Part shown: positions 17,682 to 26,224 of the stretch, in pieces
Numbering within the stretch: the stretch's first letter is position 1
Layout: the number at the start of each line of letters is the position of its first letter
Source: an uncultured Ramlibacter sp.
Lineage (GTDB): Bacteria > Pseudomonadota > Gammaproteobacteria > Burkholderiales > Burkholderiaceae_C
Length of the DNA: 64,000 bases
Direction: 5' to 3'
Assembly: GCF_936925435.1 (NCBI RefSeq)
Contig: NZ_CAKZHQ010000048.1
Coordinates: forward strand, 62,001 to 126,000
The notes under the pieces: model-generated
The model's input: the letters and a program-made list of their open reading frames with translations, nothing else
Databases searched by the model: none
Told to the model about the DNA's origin: nothing
Made by a program: the position numbers and the translations under genes

Positions 17682-19688
17682 ATGAAATTCCGAACTGACA
17701 TAAACGCTCTGCGAGCCGTCGCCGTACTGTTGGTGGTTCTTTATCACTTCCAGATACCTGGGTTTAAAGGTGGATTTGTAGGCGTTGACATATTTTTTGT
17801 CATTTCAGGTTATTTGATGACAAAGATAATAGTCCGGGGGCTTGAAACTGACACCTTTAGCTATGTTAACTTTATTGCAGCCAGAGTGTCTCGAATTTGG
17901 CCTGCACTTGCTGTTCTGATCCTGGCTATCTTCATGTTGGGTGTGGTGAAGTTGGCTCCTGTGGATCTTTTGGAGTACGCAAGACAGGCCAAAACGGCGC
18001 TGCTCTTTTACAGTAATCACTTCTATCGATCAGGCACTGGGTATTTCGGCAGCGAAGTAGATGATCGCTGGTTGCTTCACACGTGGTCTTTATCGGTCGA
18101 GTGGCAATTTTATATGCTGTTTCCGTTGTACTGTTTGGCTGTCCATTGGTTGACCGGACGCTGGAAAAAAACGACGGGAGATCGTGCTGTGGTGATCAGT
18201 GCCTTAATTGCCCTGGCTGTCGCATCACTTGCGTTGTCAGTTTTTTACACCCCGAAGAGTTCCGAGGCGGCATTTTTTCTGCTTCCATTTCGCGCGTGGG
18301 AAATGACGGTCGGGGGCCTACTTTACATATGCGAGCCTTTTTTGGTTCGAATTTCTCCGAGAACCAGCGTCACCCTTCGGTTGACAGGTATTGTGCTGCT
18401 TTTGAGTTGTATGCTTGCTGCCGCCAAGGGAACTTGGCAGGGCCATTGGCCAGGCTACTTGGCCATTTGGCCAGTTGTCGCCTCCGTGGCCTTTCTTGCG
18501 GGTCACTATGGCCGCGAGCGCGAGGAAATGTGGATAGGCTTCATGCCTCTCCAGAAGATCGGCCTGTGGTCGTACTCGATTTACCTATGGCACTGGCCCG
18601 TTTTCGTGAGCCTCGACTTTTTCGAGTGGCGCCAAGGGAATAAAGCTCTAGCGACTGTATTTGGTTTATTCCTATCAATTGTTCTGGGTTTCTTGTCACA
18701 TCGGTTTGTGGAAACACAATTTAAGCTGCGCTCTAAAACTTGGGATGCGATAAAACAGAAGCCATTCATAATTTCCGTATCAGCTATTGCGCTATGTGCT
18801 GGACTATCCTGGGTAGTGATCTCACTGAATGGCTTGGACAGTAGAATTGCAGCTGACGCAAAGTTTTATGAAGTTCATTCAGCAGCACATAGAGTGAAAA
18901 TAATTCCTGAGGGTTGCTCGAACTTTCGGAAACCACTGGCTAGCCTAGTCACCTGTTCGATCAATGAGGATATGGACGGACCTCGGATTTTGGTATACGG
19001 CGATTCCCACGCCCAACACCTATATGCTTGGTTCAGAGAAAGAGCAAAGGTTCGTGTTGATTTTTACACAAGCGCTGGGTGCAATCCCTACGGTGAATTC
19101 AATAGAAAAACGCCTGGTTATTTCTGCGATCAGTTCAACGTTGCGGCGCTGAAGAAAGCATTGAGTGCGGAATATGGCACAGTGATCTTGGCCGGCAACT
19201 TGCGCGGCGCGCAGTCGGCGTCGCAAGGAATGTGCAGGCCTACAGCTGGCGGTTGCGAGTCAGTGACTGCGGCAGAGGTTGAGGAAGAAACGCTCCGCGT
19301 TTGGAAGAGCCTTGTGGATGCCAAAAAGGTGCTCGTCGTGGTTGGCCAGGTGGGGACTGCACCGTTTGAGATTCCCGTCACTGCCATGCGACGACGATTC
19401 GCTGGGCAGGGTGAGCCGTTGACTTTTCAAGATTCCTACTACGAGGGCAAACCTAAGTCGGACTACGTGAGCGGAATCGCCGCAAAGTTGAACCGGCCCG
19501 ACCTGGTGCATATGGTGGACTTAAGGTCTCAATACTGCACAGCAAGGGAGTGCCGAATTTACGAACCAGGCCTCAGCGGCCCAGTGTTGATGGACCGGAC
19601 CCACTTCAACCCTGAGTGGATTGTTCGCAATGGCGACGCGCTACTGCCGTTTGTCCAGCCTCAGGTTCGGACGCCAAACGCTAGCTGA
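17682..19688 (+). CDS. OafA-type O-acyltransferase with C-terminal SGNH domain
   Basis: A 668-residue protein: an N-terminal acyltransferase-3 domain (RTDINALRAVAVLLVVLYHF, GGFVGVDIFFVISGYLM, WSLSVEWQFYMLFP), ten or so membrane segments to about residue 370, then a periplasmic SGNH/GDSL-like domain. The SGNH blocks are YGDSHAQHLYAW, AGNLRGA and the C-terminal DRTHFN. Such proteins O-acetylate surface polysaccharides. Base composition is plainly lower in GC than the neighbourhood, with many A/T-ending codons, and the gene lies between a pseudogene and an IS remnant. It looks acquired. No convincing ribosome site precedes ATG 17682. Confidence 0.9.
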   Translation: MKFRTDINALRAVAVLLVVLYHFQIPGFKGGFVGVDIFFVISGYLMTKIIVRGLETDTFSYVNFIAARVSRIWPALAVLILAIFMLGVVKLAPVDLLEYARQAKTALLFYSNHFYRSGTGYFGSEVDDRWLLHTWSLSVEWQFYMLFPLYCLAVHWLTGRWKKTTGDRAVVISALIALAVASLALSVFYTPKSSEAAFFLLPFRAWEMTVGGLLYICEPFLVRISPRTSVTLRLTGIVLLLSCMLAAAKGTWQGHWPGYLAIWPVVASVAFLAGHYGREREEMWIGFMPLQKIGLWSYSIYLWHWPVFVSLDFFEWRQGNKALATVFGLFLSIVLGFLSHRFVETQFKLRSKTWDAIKQKPFIISVSAIALCAGLSWVVISLNGLDSRIAADAKFYEVHSAAHRVKIIPEGCSNFRKPLASLVTCSINEDMDGPRILVYGDSHAQHLYAWFRERAKVRVDFYTSAGCNPYGEFNRKTPGYFCDQFNVAALKKALSAEYGTVILAGNLRGAQSASQGMCRPTAGGCESVTAAEVEEETLRVWKSLVDAKKVLVVVGQVGTAPFEIPVTAMRRRFAGQGEPLTFQDSYYEGKPKSDYVSGIAAKLNRPDLVHMVDLRSQYCTARECRIYEPGLSGPVLMDRTHFNPEWIVRNGDALLPFVQPQVRTPNAS

Positions 19689-19769
19689 AGCAAAAGTCAG
19701 TGCCCATCCCCTTGCCGGCGGATGGCGACGGGTCGTCTCGACCTGGACTGGTTTGAGACGACCCAAGCT

Positions 19770-19795
19770 CCTAGAGTTGCGCAACGCAATCTAGG
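19770..19795. other. Hairpin abutting the presumed left end of the IS remnant
   Basis: CCTAGA-G-TTGCG pairs with CGCAA-TCTAGG around a CAA loop, an 11-bp stem with one bulged base. It lies 81 bp after the acyltransferase stop and directly before GGAAAGTCTGAACAAG, which I take as the IS left end. It could terminate acyltransferase transcription or mark the CTAG target of insertion. No T-run follows. Confidence 0.45.
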
Positions 19796-20621
19796 GAAAG
19801 TCTGAACAAGTCCACCGGTCATGCCGCGGCGCGTTGATTGACGCAAAGGAGCCTGTGCGATGAGCCAGATCCATTTTGCGGGCGCGGAGTACGCCGGCAA
19901 GCGGGAGAAGACCCGGCGCCAGGTGTTCCTCGAGGAGATGGAACTGGTGGTGCCGTGGAAGGTGCTGCTCAAGCTCATTGAGCAGCACTATCCGGTGACC
20001 GGCCGCGGCCGCAGGCCGTACGCGCTGGAATCGATGCTGTGTGTGCACCTGATGCAGAACTGGTTTGCTCTGAGCGCCCCGACGATGGAGGAGGCCCTGT
20101 ACGAGATCGCCTCGCTTCGCAGCTTCGTGCATCTGAGCCTGAACGAACCGATCCCGGACGAGACGACCATCCTGAACTTCCGGCACCTGCTCGAAGCCAA
20201 CGACTTGGCCGAGGGCATCCTGAAGGCGGTCAACGCGCTGCTGGCGCGCAAGGGCCTGCTGCTCAAGCGCGGCAGCATCGTGAACGCCACCATCATCGCG
20301 GCGCCCAGCTCCACGAGGAACGCTGAAGGCGAGCGTGGCCCGAAGGTGCACCAGACCAAGAAGGGCAACCAGTGGTTCTTCGGGATGAAGGCGCACATAG
20401 GGGTCGACGCCGACAGCGGCCTGATGCACACGGTGACCACCACAGCGGCCAATGAGGCGGACGTCGAGCTAGTAGGCGACCTACTGCATGGCAAGGAAGA
20501 GCAGGGTCTGGGCCGACTCCGGCTTTACTTCCCTGAAAAATGCGCGGCGGTGAACGATGCAATGACCAAGTGGCGGCGCGAACACTTTTACCGTCGGTAC
20601 CCGGGTCGGAAGGTCAAGTGA
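19794..20621 (+). mobile_element. Truncated IS5-family insertion sequence remnant
   Basis: The element is defined by its transposase (see the separate entry) and a probable left end at about 19794, where GGGAAAGTCTGAACAAGTCC precedes the gene by about 50 bp. I found no inverted copy of that sequence within the next kilobase, so the right end is missing. CTAG at 19791-19794 may be target sequence. Homology to the transposase is lost near 20532. The element can no longer transpose by itself. Confidence 0.75.
19860..20621 (+). pseudogene. IS5-family transposase, frameshifted and truncated
   Basis: The first ~218 residues are clear IS5-group transposase: QTF/SQIHFAGAEYAGKR start, VVPWKVLLKLIEQHYP, GRRPYALESMLCVHLMQNWF, then DETTILNFRHLLE and the catalytic-core stretch IVNATIIAAPSSTRN with GNQWFFGMKAHIGVD. 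After HGKEEQ an extra G near 20510 shifts the frame; another frame there reads VWADSGF, the expected continuation with a catalytic Asp. Homology then stops, so about 100 C-terminal residues including the last catalytic Glu are gone. The open frame ends in unrelated sequence at 20621. Confidence 0.85.
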
Positions 20622-20804
20622 GGCAGCTCACGGCGCTTTCGCCGGCCGCAGATACAAGAAAATCTTTAAAAATCAATGACATAGAGGCGTATCTCTACAA
20701 AATAAAGCACGAGCCTGCGCGCGGCGCAGACTTTTGGTTTGGCCGGCGCCCTGCCTCTATTTGAGGTCCCTGTGTACTTTTGCCGCTGTTTTCCTGCAAA
20801 ATAG

Positions 20805-20818
20805 AACGACCGTTCGTT
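20805..20818. promoter_or_regulatory. Palindromic TetR-type operator upstream of the beta-oxidation operon
   Basis: AACGACCGTTCGTT is a near-perfect palindrome (12 of 14 positions symmetric). It lies 18 bp upstream of the TetR start codon, where an autoregulatory operator is expected. The surrounding 20622-20835 gap otherwise shows AT-rich non-coding sequence after the IS remnant and no further recognisable feature. Confidence 0.65.
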
Positions 20819-20835
20819 TTATTTTCCACAAAACC

Positions 20836-21540
20836 ATGTCCGTCACCGAATTGCCCGTCAAGCGCCCGCGCGTGCCGCGCGAGGGCCGGGCCCTGCAAAA
20901 GGGCCAGCAGACCAAGGCCGCCATTGTTGACGCGGCGCTGGGCCTGGCCACCCAGATCGGCCTGGAAGGCCTGTCTATCGGCGCTTTGGCCGAGGTCACG
21001 CAGATGAGCAAGTCGGGCGTGTTCGCCCACTTCGGCTCGCGCGAGGAGCTGCAGATCTCGGTGATCCGCGAATACCACACGCGTTTCGAGGACGAGGTCT
21101 TCTACCCCTCCCTGCAGGAGGAGCGCGGCTTGCCGCGCCTGCGCGCCATGTTCGCCAACTGGATGAAGCGCACCTCGGTGGAAATCGACTCGGGCTGCAT
21201 CTACATCAGCGGCGCGGTGGAGTTCGACGACCGCGCCGGCCCGGTGCGCGACGCCCTGGCCAGTTCGGTCATGACCTGGCATGCCGCCATGGAGCGTGCC
21301 ATCACCGCCGCCAAGGAAGAAGGCCACCTGCGCAAGGACCTGAGCGAGCAGCAGATGCTGTTCGAGATCCACGGCCTGATCCTGGCCCTGCATTACGAGG
21401 CGCGGTTCCTGAAGAACCCCGGCTCCATCGCCCGCGCCAACGCGGGCTTCGACACCATCTTGCGGCACTACGGCGCGGACGTTGCTTCGTCCGCACGGCC
21501 TGCCAAAGCCCCCCGATCCATCAAAGCATCCAAGGAGTAA
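20836..21540 (+). CDS. TetR-family regulator of the adjacent acyl-CoA degradation genes
   Basis: A 234-residue regulator. After a basic N-terminal tail, TKAAIVDAALGLATQIGLEGLSIGALAEVTQMSKSGVFAHFGSREEL forms the TetR DNA-binding domain. The rest is a helical ligand domain (C-terminal TetR_C type) with DSGCIYISGAVEFDDR. It starts 4 bp before the acyl-CoA dehydrogenase gene, so it is co-transcribed with beta-oxidation enzymes and probably senses an acyl-CoA. The operator at 20805-20818 suggests autoregulation. ATG 20836 is chosen because upstream in-frame sequence is the promoter region. Confidence 0.9.
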   Translation: MSVTELPVKRPRVPREGRALQKGQQTKAAIVDAALGLATQIGLEGLSIGALAEVTQMSKSGVFAHFGSREELQISVIREYHTRFEDEVFYPSLQEERGLPRLRAMFANWMKRTSVEIDSGCIYISGAVEFDDRAGPVRDALASSVMTWHAAMERAITAAKEEGHLRKDLSEQQMLFEIHGLILALHYEARFLKNPGSIARANAGFDTILRHYGADVASSARPAKAPRSIKASKE

Positions 21541-21544
21541 ACCC

Positions 21545-23341
21545 ATGCCCAGCTACACCCCGCCCCTGCGCGACATGCAATTCGTGATGCACGAGGTGCT
21601 CAAGGTCACGGACGAACTCAGGGCCTGCCCCAAGCACGCCGACATCGATGCCGACACCATCAACGCGGTGCTGGAAGAGGGCGGCAAGTTCGCCGCCGAA
21701 GTGGCCTTCCCGCTGAACATCAGCGGCGACGCCGAGGGCTGCACGCTGGACCAGGCGACCCACGAGGTGACGCCGCCCAAGGGCTTCAAGCAGGCCTACG
21801 CCAAGTATGTGGAAGGCGGCTGGCCGGCACTGTCCTGCGACCCGGCCTACGGCGGCCAGGGCCTGCCCTTCGTGGTCAACCAGTGCCTCTACGAGATGCT
21901 CAACTCGGCCAACCAGGCCTGGACCATGTACCCCGGCCTGTCGCACGGCGCCTACGAGGCCCTGCATGCCCATGGCACGGACGAACAGAAGAAGCTCTAC
22001 CTGCCCAAGCTGGTCAGCGGCGAGTGGACCGGCACCATGTGCCTGACCGAGCCGCATTGCGGGACCGACCTGGGCCTGCTGCGCACCAAGGCCGAGCCGC
22101 AGGCCGACGGCAGCTACAAGATCACCGGCAACAAGATCTTCATCAGCGCCGGCGAGCACGACATGGCGCCCAACATCGTCCATCTGGTGCTGGCCCGCCT
22201 GCCCGACGCGCCCAAGGGCAGCAAGGGCATCAGCCTGTTTGCCGTGCCCAAGTTCAATATCGACAAGGACGGCGCCATCGGCTCGCGCAACGGCATCTGG
22301 TGCGGCGGCCTGGAGCACAAGATGGGCATCCACGGCAACGCCACCTGCCAGATGGTGCTGGAAGACGCCGTCGGCACCCTGGTGGGCGAGCCCAACAAGG
22401 GCCTGGCTGCCATGTTCGTGATGATGAACGCCGCCCGCCTGGGTGTGGGCAACCAGTCGCTGGGCCTGACCGAAGTGGCCTACCAGAACGCCCTGGCCTA
22501 TGCCAAGGACCGCGTCCAGATGCGCAGCCTGTCGGGCACCAAGGCCAAGGACAAGCCGGCCGACCCCATCATCGTCCACCCGGACGTGCGCAAGATGCTG
22601 CTCACGGCCAAGGCCTATGCCGAGGGCGGCCGCGCCCTGGCCGTGTTCTGCACCCTGCTGCTGGACAAGGAACTGAACCACCCCGACGAGAAGGTGCGCA
22701 AGGACAGCGGCGAGCTGGTCGCCCTGCTCACGCCCATCGTCAAGGCCTTCACCACCGACAACGGCCACACCGCCACCAACGCCTGCATGCAGGTCTTCGG
22801 CGGTCACGGCTTCATCAAGGAGTGGGGCATGGAGCAGTTCGTGCGCGACAACCGCATCAACATGATCTATGAAGGCACGAACACCGTGCAGTCGCTGGAC
22901 CTGCTGGGCCGCAAGATCCTGGGCAACCAGGGCGCCAGCCTGAAGAAGCTGGGCAAGCTGATCGCCCAGCTGGTGGAAGAAGAAGGCGTCAACGAGAAGA
23001 TGTCCGAGTTCATCAACCCGGTGGCCTACCTGGGCGACCAGATGACCAAGTTCACCACCGAAATCGGCTTCAAGGGTTTCCAGAACCCCGACGAAGTGGG
23101 TGCCGCTGCTGTGGACTACCTGCGTGTGGCCGGCCATCTGGTCTATGGCTACCTGTTCGCCCGCATGGCCCAGGTCGCGCTGCGCGAGATCGCCGCCGGC
23201 AACAGCGACCCCTTCTACAAGGCCAAGCTGCAGACCGCGCGCTTTTACTTCGCCAAGCTCTTCCCCGAGACCGCCACCCTGATGCGCACGGCCCGCTCCG
23301 GCGCCAAGGTGCTGATGGACACCAACGAGGCGCTGGCGTGA
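21545..23341 (+). CDS. Acyl-CoA dehydrogenase, ~600-residue DmdC-like class
   Basis: A 598-residue FAD enzyme of the long acyl-CoA dehydrogenase class with an extra C-terminal domain. Visible motifs: PAYGGQGLP, the FAD/substrate loop TMCLTEPHCGTDLGLLRTKA, GNKIFISAGEHD, GLEHKMGIHGNATC and the catalytic-Glu-type region NMIYEGTNTVQSLDL. It should desaturate an acyl-CoA to the trans-2-enoyl-CoA, passing electrons to ETF. The family includes 3-methylmercaptopropionyl-CoA dehydrogenase, but in Burkholderiales such genes often stand in fatty-acid operons like this one. It is followed, with a GTGA overlap, by a DUF2147 gene. Confidence 0.92.
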   Translation: MPSYTPPLRDMQFVMHEVLKVTDELRACPKHADIDADTINAVLEEGGKFAAEVAFPLNISGDAEGCTLDQATHEVTPPKGFKQAYAKYVEGGWPALSCDPAYGGQGLPFVVNQCLYEMLNSANQAWTMYPGLSHGAYEALHAHGTDEQKKLYLPKLVSGEWTGTMCLTEPHCGTDLGLLRTKAEPQADGSYKITGNKIFISAGEHDMAPNIVHLVLARLPDAPKGSKGISLFAVPKFNIDKDGAIGSRNGIWCGGLEHKMGIHGNATCQMVLEDAVGTLVGEPNKGLAAMFVMMNAARLGVGNQSLGLTEVAYQNALAYAKDRVQMRSLSGTKAKDKPADPIIVHPDVRKMLLTAKAYAEGGRALAVFCTLLLDKELNHPDEKVRKDSGELVALLTPIVKAFTTDNGHTATNACMQVFGGHGFIKEWGMEQFVRDNRINMIYEGTNTVQSLDLLGRKILGNQGASLKKLGKLIAQLVEEEGVNEKMSEFINPVAYLGDQMTKFTTEIGFKGFQNPDEVGAAAVDYLRVAGHLVYGYLFARMAQVALREIAAGNSDPFYKAKLQTARFYFAKLFPETATLMRTARSGAKVLMDTNEALA

Positions 23342-23769
23342 GAGCTCTCGCCGTCGCCGCCCTGGCCTTCGTCGCCTCATCAGCGTTCGCGCAGATGAGC
23401 CCGGTGGGCCTGTGGCGCAACATCGACGACAAGACCGGCGAGGCCAAGGCCGAGATCCGCATCGTTGAGGCCGCCGGCATCCTCAGCGGCAAGCTGGACA
23501 AGCTGCTGCGCAAGGACGCCAAGCCCGACGAGAAGTGTGGCGAGTGTTCCGGCGACCGCAAGGACAAACCCATGCTGGGCCTGGAGATCATCCGCGGCGC
23601 CAAAAAGATCGAGGGCAAGGATGTCTGGGAAGACGGCAAGATCCTCGACCCCGAGAACGGCCGCGAATACAGCCTGCGCCTGACGCCCATCGAAGGCGGC
23701 AAGCGCCTCGAGGTGCGCGGCTCCTTTGGCCCCTTCGGCCGCACCCAGACCTGGGTCCGCGTGCAATGA
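23338..23769 (+). CDS. DUF2147 secreted protein
   Basis: A 143-residue protein with a signal peptide (ALAVAALAFVASSAFAQ, cleavage likely after the AFA-Q). The mature part SPVGLWRNIDDKTGEAKAEIRIVE and the ending RGSFGPFGRTQTWVRV match the small lipocalin-like DUF2147 family, common in Burkholderiales beside acyl-CoA dehydrogenase genes. Function unknown. It starts with GTG overlapping the previous TGA and its TGA overlaps the next possible ATG at 23766, so it is embedded in the operon. Confidence 0.88.
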   Translation: MRALAVAALAFVASSAFAQMSPVGLWRNIDDKTGEAKAEIRIVEAAGILSGKLDKLLRKDAKPDEKCGECSGDRKDKPMLGLEIIRGAKKIEGKDVWEDGKILDPENGREYSLRLTPIEGGKRLEVRGSFGPFGRTQTWVRVQ

Positions 23770-23813
23770 AGCCCACCCCCGAAGCGATGAATCCCTCAAT
23801 TTCCCCAAGCAAC

Positions 23814-26213
23814 ATGTCCAGATTCCAAGTCAAGAAAGTCGCCGTCCTCGGCGCGGGCGTGATGGGCGCGCAGATCGCTGCGCACCTGGTCAACGTCAAG
23901 GTGCCGGTCGTGCTGTTCGACCTGCCGGCCAAAGAAGGTCCGAAGAACGGGATTGTCAGCAAGGCCATCGAAGGCCTGAAGAAGCTCAAGCCCTCCCCCC
24001 TGGGCGTGGCCGATGATGCCGCCCTGATTGGCCAGGCCAACTACGAAGAGCACCTGGAGCAGTTGCGCGACTGCGACCTCATCATCGAGGCCATCGCCGA
24101 GCGCATGGACTGGAAGCTCGATCTGTACAAGAAGATCGCTCCCTTCATCGCGCCGCATGCCATCGTCGCGTCCAACACCTCGGGCCTGTCGATCACCAAG
24201 CTCAGCGAAGCCCTGCCGGAAGAAATCAAGCCGCGTTTTTGCGGCATCCATTTCTTCAACCCGCCGCGCTACATGTACCTGGTGGAGCTGATCAACACGC
24301 CCACCACCCGGCCCGAAGTGCTGGACCAGCTCGAGAGCTTCGTCACCAGCGGCCTCGGCAAGGGCGTGGTGCGCGCCAAGGACTCGCCCAACTTCATCGC
24401 CAACCGTGTCGGCATCGCCGGCATGCTGGGCACCATGAAGGAAGTGGAGAAGTTCGGCCTGTCCTACGACGTGGTCGATGACCTCACCGGCAAGAAGCTG
24501 GGCCGTGCCTCCAGCGGCACTTTCCGCACGGCCGACGTCGTGGGCCTGGACACCATGGCCCACGTCATCAAGACCTTGCAGGACAACCTGGACGAAAAGA
24601 GCGACCCGTTCTACGCCAGCTTCGGCACGCCCGAGGTGCTCAAGACCCTGCTGGAGATGGGCCACCTGGGCCAGAAGAGCAAGGCCGGCTTTTACAAGAA
24701 GGTCGGCCGCGACGTGTTGCGCTTCGAGTTGGACAGCAAGAGCTATGTGCCCGGCGGCCAGAAGGCCGACGAGGTCTATGGCCGCATGCTCAAGAAGCCG
24801 GCCGGCCAGCGCCTGAAGCTGCTGCGCGAAGCCGAAGGCCCGCAAGGCCAGTTCCTCTGGGCCATCCTGCGCAACAGCTTCCATTACGCCGCCGTGCACC
24901 TGGCCTCCATTGCCGAAACCGCGCGCGACGTCGATTTCGCCCTGCGCTGGGGCTTCGGCATGCAGCAAGGCCCCTTCGAGCTCTGGCAGGAAGCCGGCTG
25001 GCTGCAGGTCGCCCAATGGATCAACGAGGACATCGCCGCCGGCAAGACACTGTCGAACGCCCCCCTGCCCGAGTGGGTCTTCAAGGGCCCGGTGGCCGAT
25101 GCAGGCGGCGTCCACACGCCGCAAGGCTCGTGGAACCCGACGACGCAGAAGTTCGAAGCCCGCCGCGTGCTCCCGGTCTATGCGCGCCAGCACTTCCCCG
25201 AGGACGTGCTGGGCAGCCAGGCCCAGGGCTACGCGACGGCCGGCAAGACTGTGCACGAAGACAAGGCCATCCGCCTGTGGACTTTGGATGACGAGATCCT
25301 GATCGCCAGCCTCAAGACCAAGATGCACGCCATCAGTCCCGAGGTCTGCGAAGGCCTGACCCAGGCCATCGAGCTGGCCGAGAAGGACTACCAGGGCCTG
25401 GTCATCTGGTCGGGCGACGAGCCCTTCTCGGTGGGCGCCGATCTGGCGGGTCTGCTACCGGCCTTCCTGGCCGTGGGCGTGAGCGCGGTGGACGACGCCG
25501 AAGGCTTCATGCAGCAGACCATGCTGCGCCTGCGCTACGCCAGCGTGCCCGTCATCTCCGCCATCCGCGGCATGGCCCTGGGCGGCGGCTGCGAGCTGGC
25601 CGTGTATTCGGCCAAACGCGTGGCCGCGATGGAAAGCTACATCGGCCTGGTCGAAGTCGGCGTCGGCCTGGTGCCCGGCGCCGGTGGCCTGGCCTACATC
25701 GCCCGCCGCGCCGCCGAGAACAGCGCCAGCTCCAGCGACAAGGACATCCTCAAGTTCCTGACCGAGGGCTTCACCGCCGCCGCCATGGCCAAGGTCGGCA
25801 CCAGTGCCATCGAGTCGCGCAAGCTGGGCTACCTGCTGGACAGCGACCTCATCGTGCCGAACAAGGACGAGCTGCTCTTCGTCGCGCTGAACGAGGCCAA
25901 GGCCATGTTCAACGCCGGCTACCGCGCGCCCCACAAGCGCCTGTTCCCGGTGGCCGGCCGCAGCGGCAAGGCCACCATCCAGGGCCAGCTCGTCAACATG
26001 CGCGACGGCGGCTTCATCAGCGGCCACGACTTCAAGATCGCCAGCCTGATCGCCAACGTGCTCACCGGCGGCGACGTCGATGCGGGCACCCTGGTCAGCG
26101 AGGAGTATTTGATGACCCTGGAGCGCCAGGCCTTCTGCGAACTGGTCCAGCACCCCAAGACCCAGGAACGCATCCTGGGCATGCTCTCGACCGGCAAGCC
26201 GGTGCGCAACTGA
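23814..26213 (+). CDS. 3-hydroxyacyl-CoA dehydrogenase / enoyl-CoA hydratase fusion (FadB/FadJ-like, dehydrogenase first)
   Basis: A ~799-residue bifunctional beta-oxidation enzyme. The N-terminal Rossmann domain starts VKKVAVLGAGVMGAQIAAHLV; SNTSGLSITKL, GIHFFNPPRYMYLVE and ANRVG complete the dehydrogenase. The C-terminal third is a crotonase domain (DEPFSVGADLAGL, AIRGMALGGGCELAVYS, GVGLVPGAGGLAYI). This order is opposite to E. coli FadB. It oxidises 3-hydroxyacyl-CoA and hydrates enoyl-CoA, feeding the thiolase 11 bp downstream. Start is uncertain: ATG 23766 overlaps the previous stop and ATG 23787 is also in frame; 23814 best fits the conserved N-terminus. Confidence 0.92.
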   Translation: MSRFQVKKVAVLGAGVMGAQIAAHLVNVKVPVVLFDLPAKEGPKNGIVSKAIEGLKKLKPSPLGVADDAALIGQANYEEHLEQLRDCDLIIEAIAERMDWKLDLYKKIAPFIAPHAIVASNTSGLSITKLSEALPEEIKPRFCGIHFFNPPRYMYLVELINTPTTRPEVLDQLESFVTSGLGKGVVRAKDSPNFIANRVGIAGMLGTMKEVEKFGLSYDVVDDLTGKKLGRASSGTFRTADVVGLDTMAHVIKTLQDNLDEKSDPFYASFGTPEVLKTLLEMGHLGQKSKAGFYKKVGRDVLRFELDSKSYVPGGQKADEVYGRMLKKPAGQRLKLLREAEGPQGQFLWAILRNSFHYAAVHLASIAETARDVDFALRWGFGMQQGPFELWQEAGWLQVAQWINEDIAAGKTLSNAPLPEWVFKGPVADAGGVHTPQGSWNPTTQKFEARRVLPVYARQHFPEDVLGSQAQGYATAGKTVHEDKAIRLWTLDDEILIASLKTKMHAISPEVCEGLTQAIELAEKDYQGLVIWSGDEPFSVGADLAGLLPAFLAVGVSAVDDAEGFMQQTMLRLRYASVPVISAIRGMALGGGCELAVYSAKRVAAMESYIGLVEVGVGLVPGAGGLAYIARRAAENSASSSDKDILKFLTEGFTAAAMAKVGTSAIESRKLGYLLDSDLIVPNKDELLFVALNEAKAMFNAGYRAPHKRLFPVAGRSGKATIQGQLVNMRDGGFISGHDFKIASLIANVLTGGDVDAGTLVSEEYLMTLERQAFCELVQHPKTQERILGMLSTGKPVRN

Positions 26214-26224
26214 GAAAGACAGAC

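Noticed and set aside
20532..20621. Last ~30 codons after the transposase frameshift as a functional C-terminus
   Set aside because: They do not resemble any IS5 C-terminus and lack the final catalytic Glu; the frame merely runs to the next stop.
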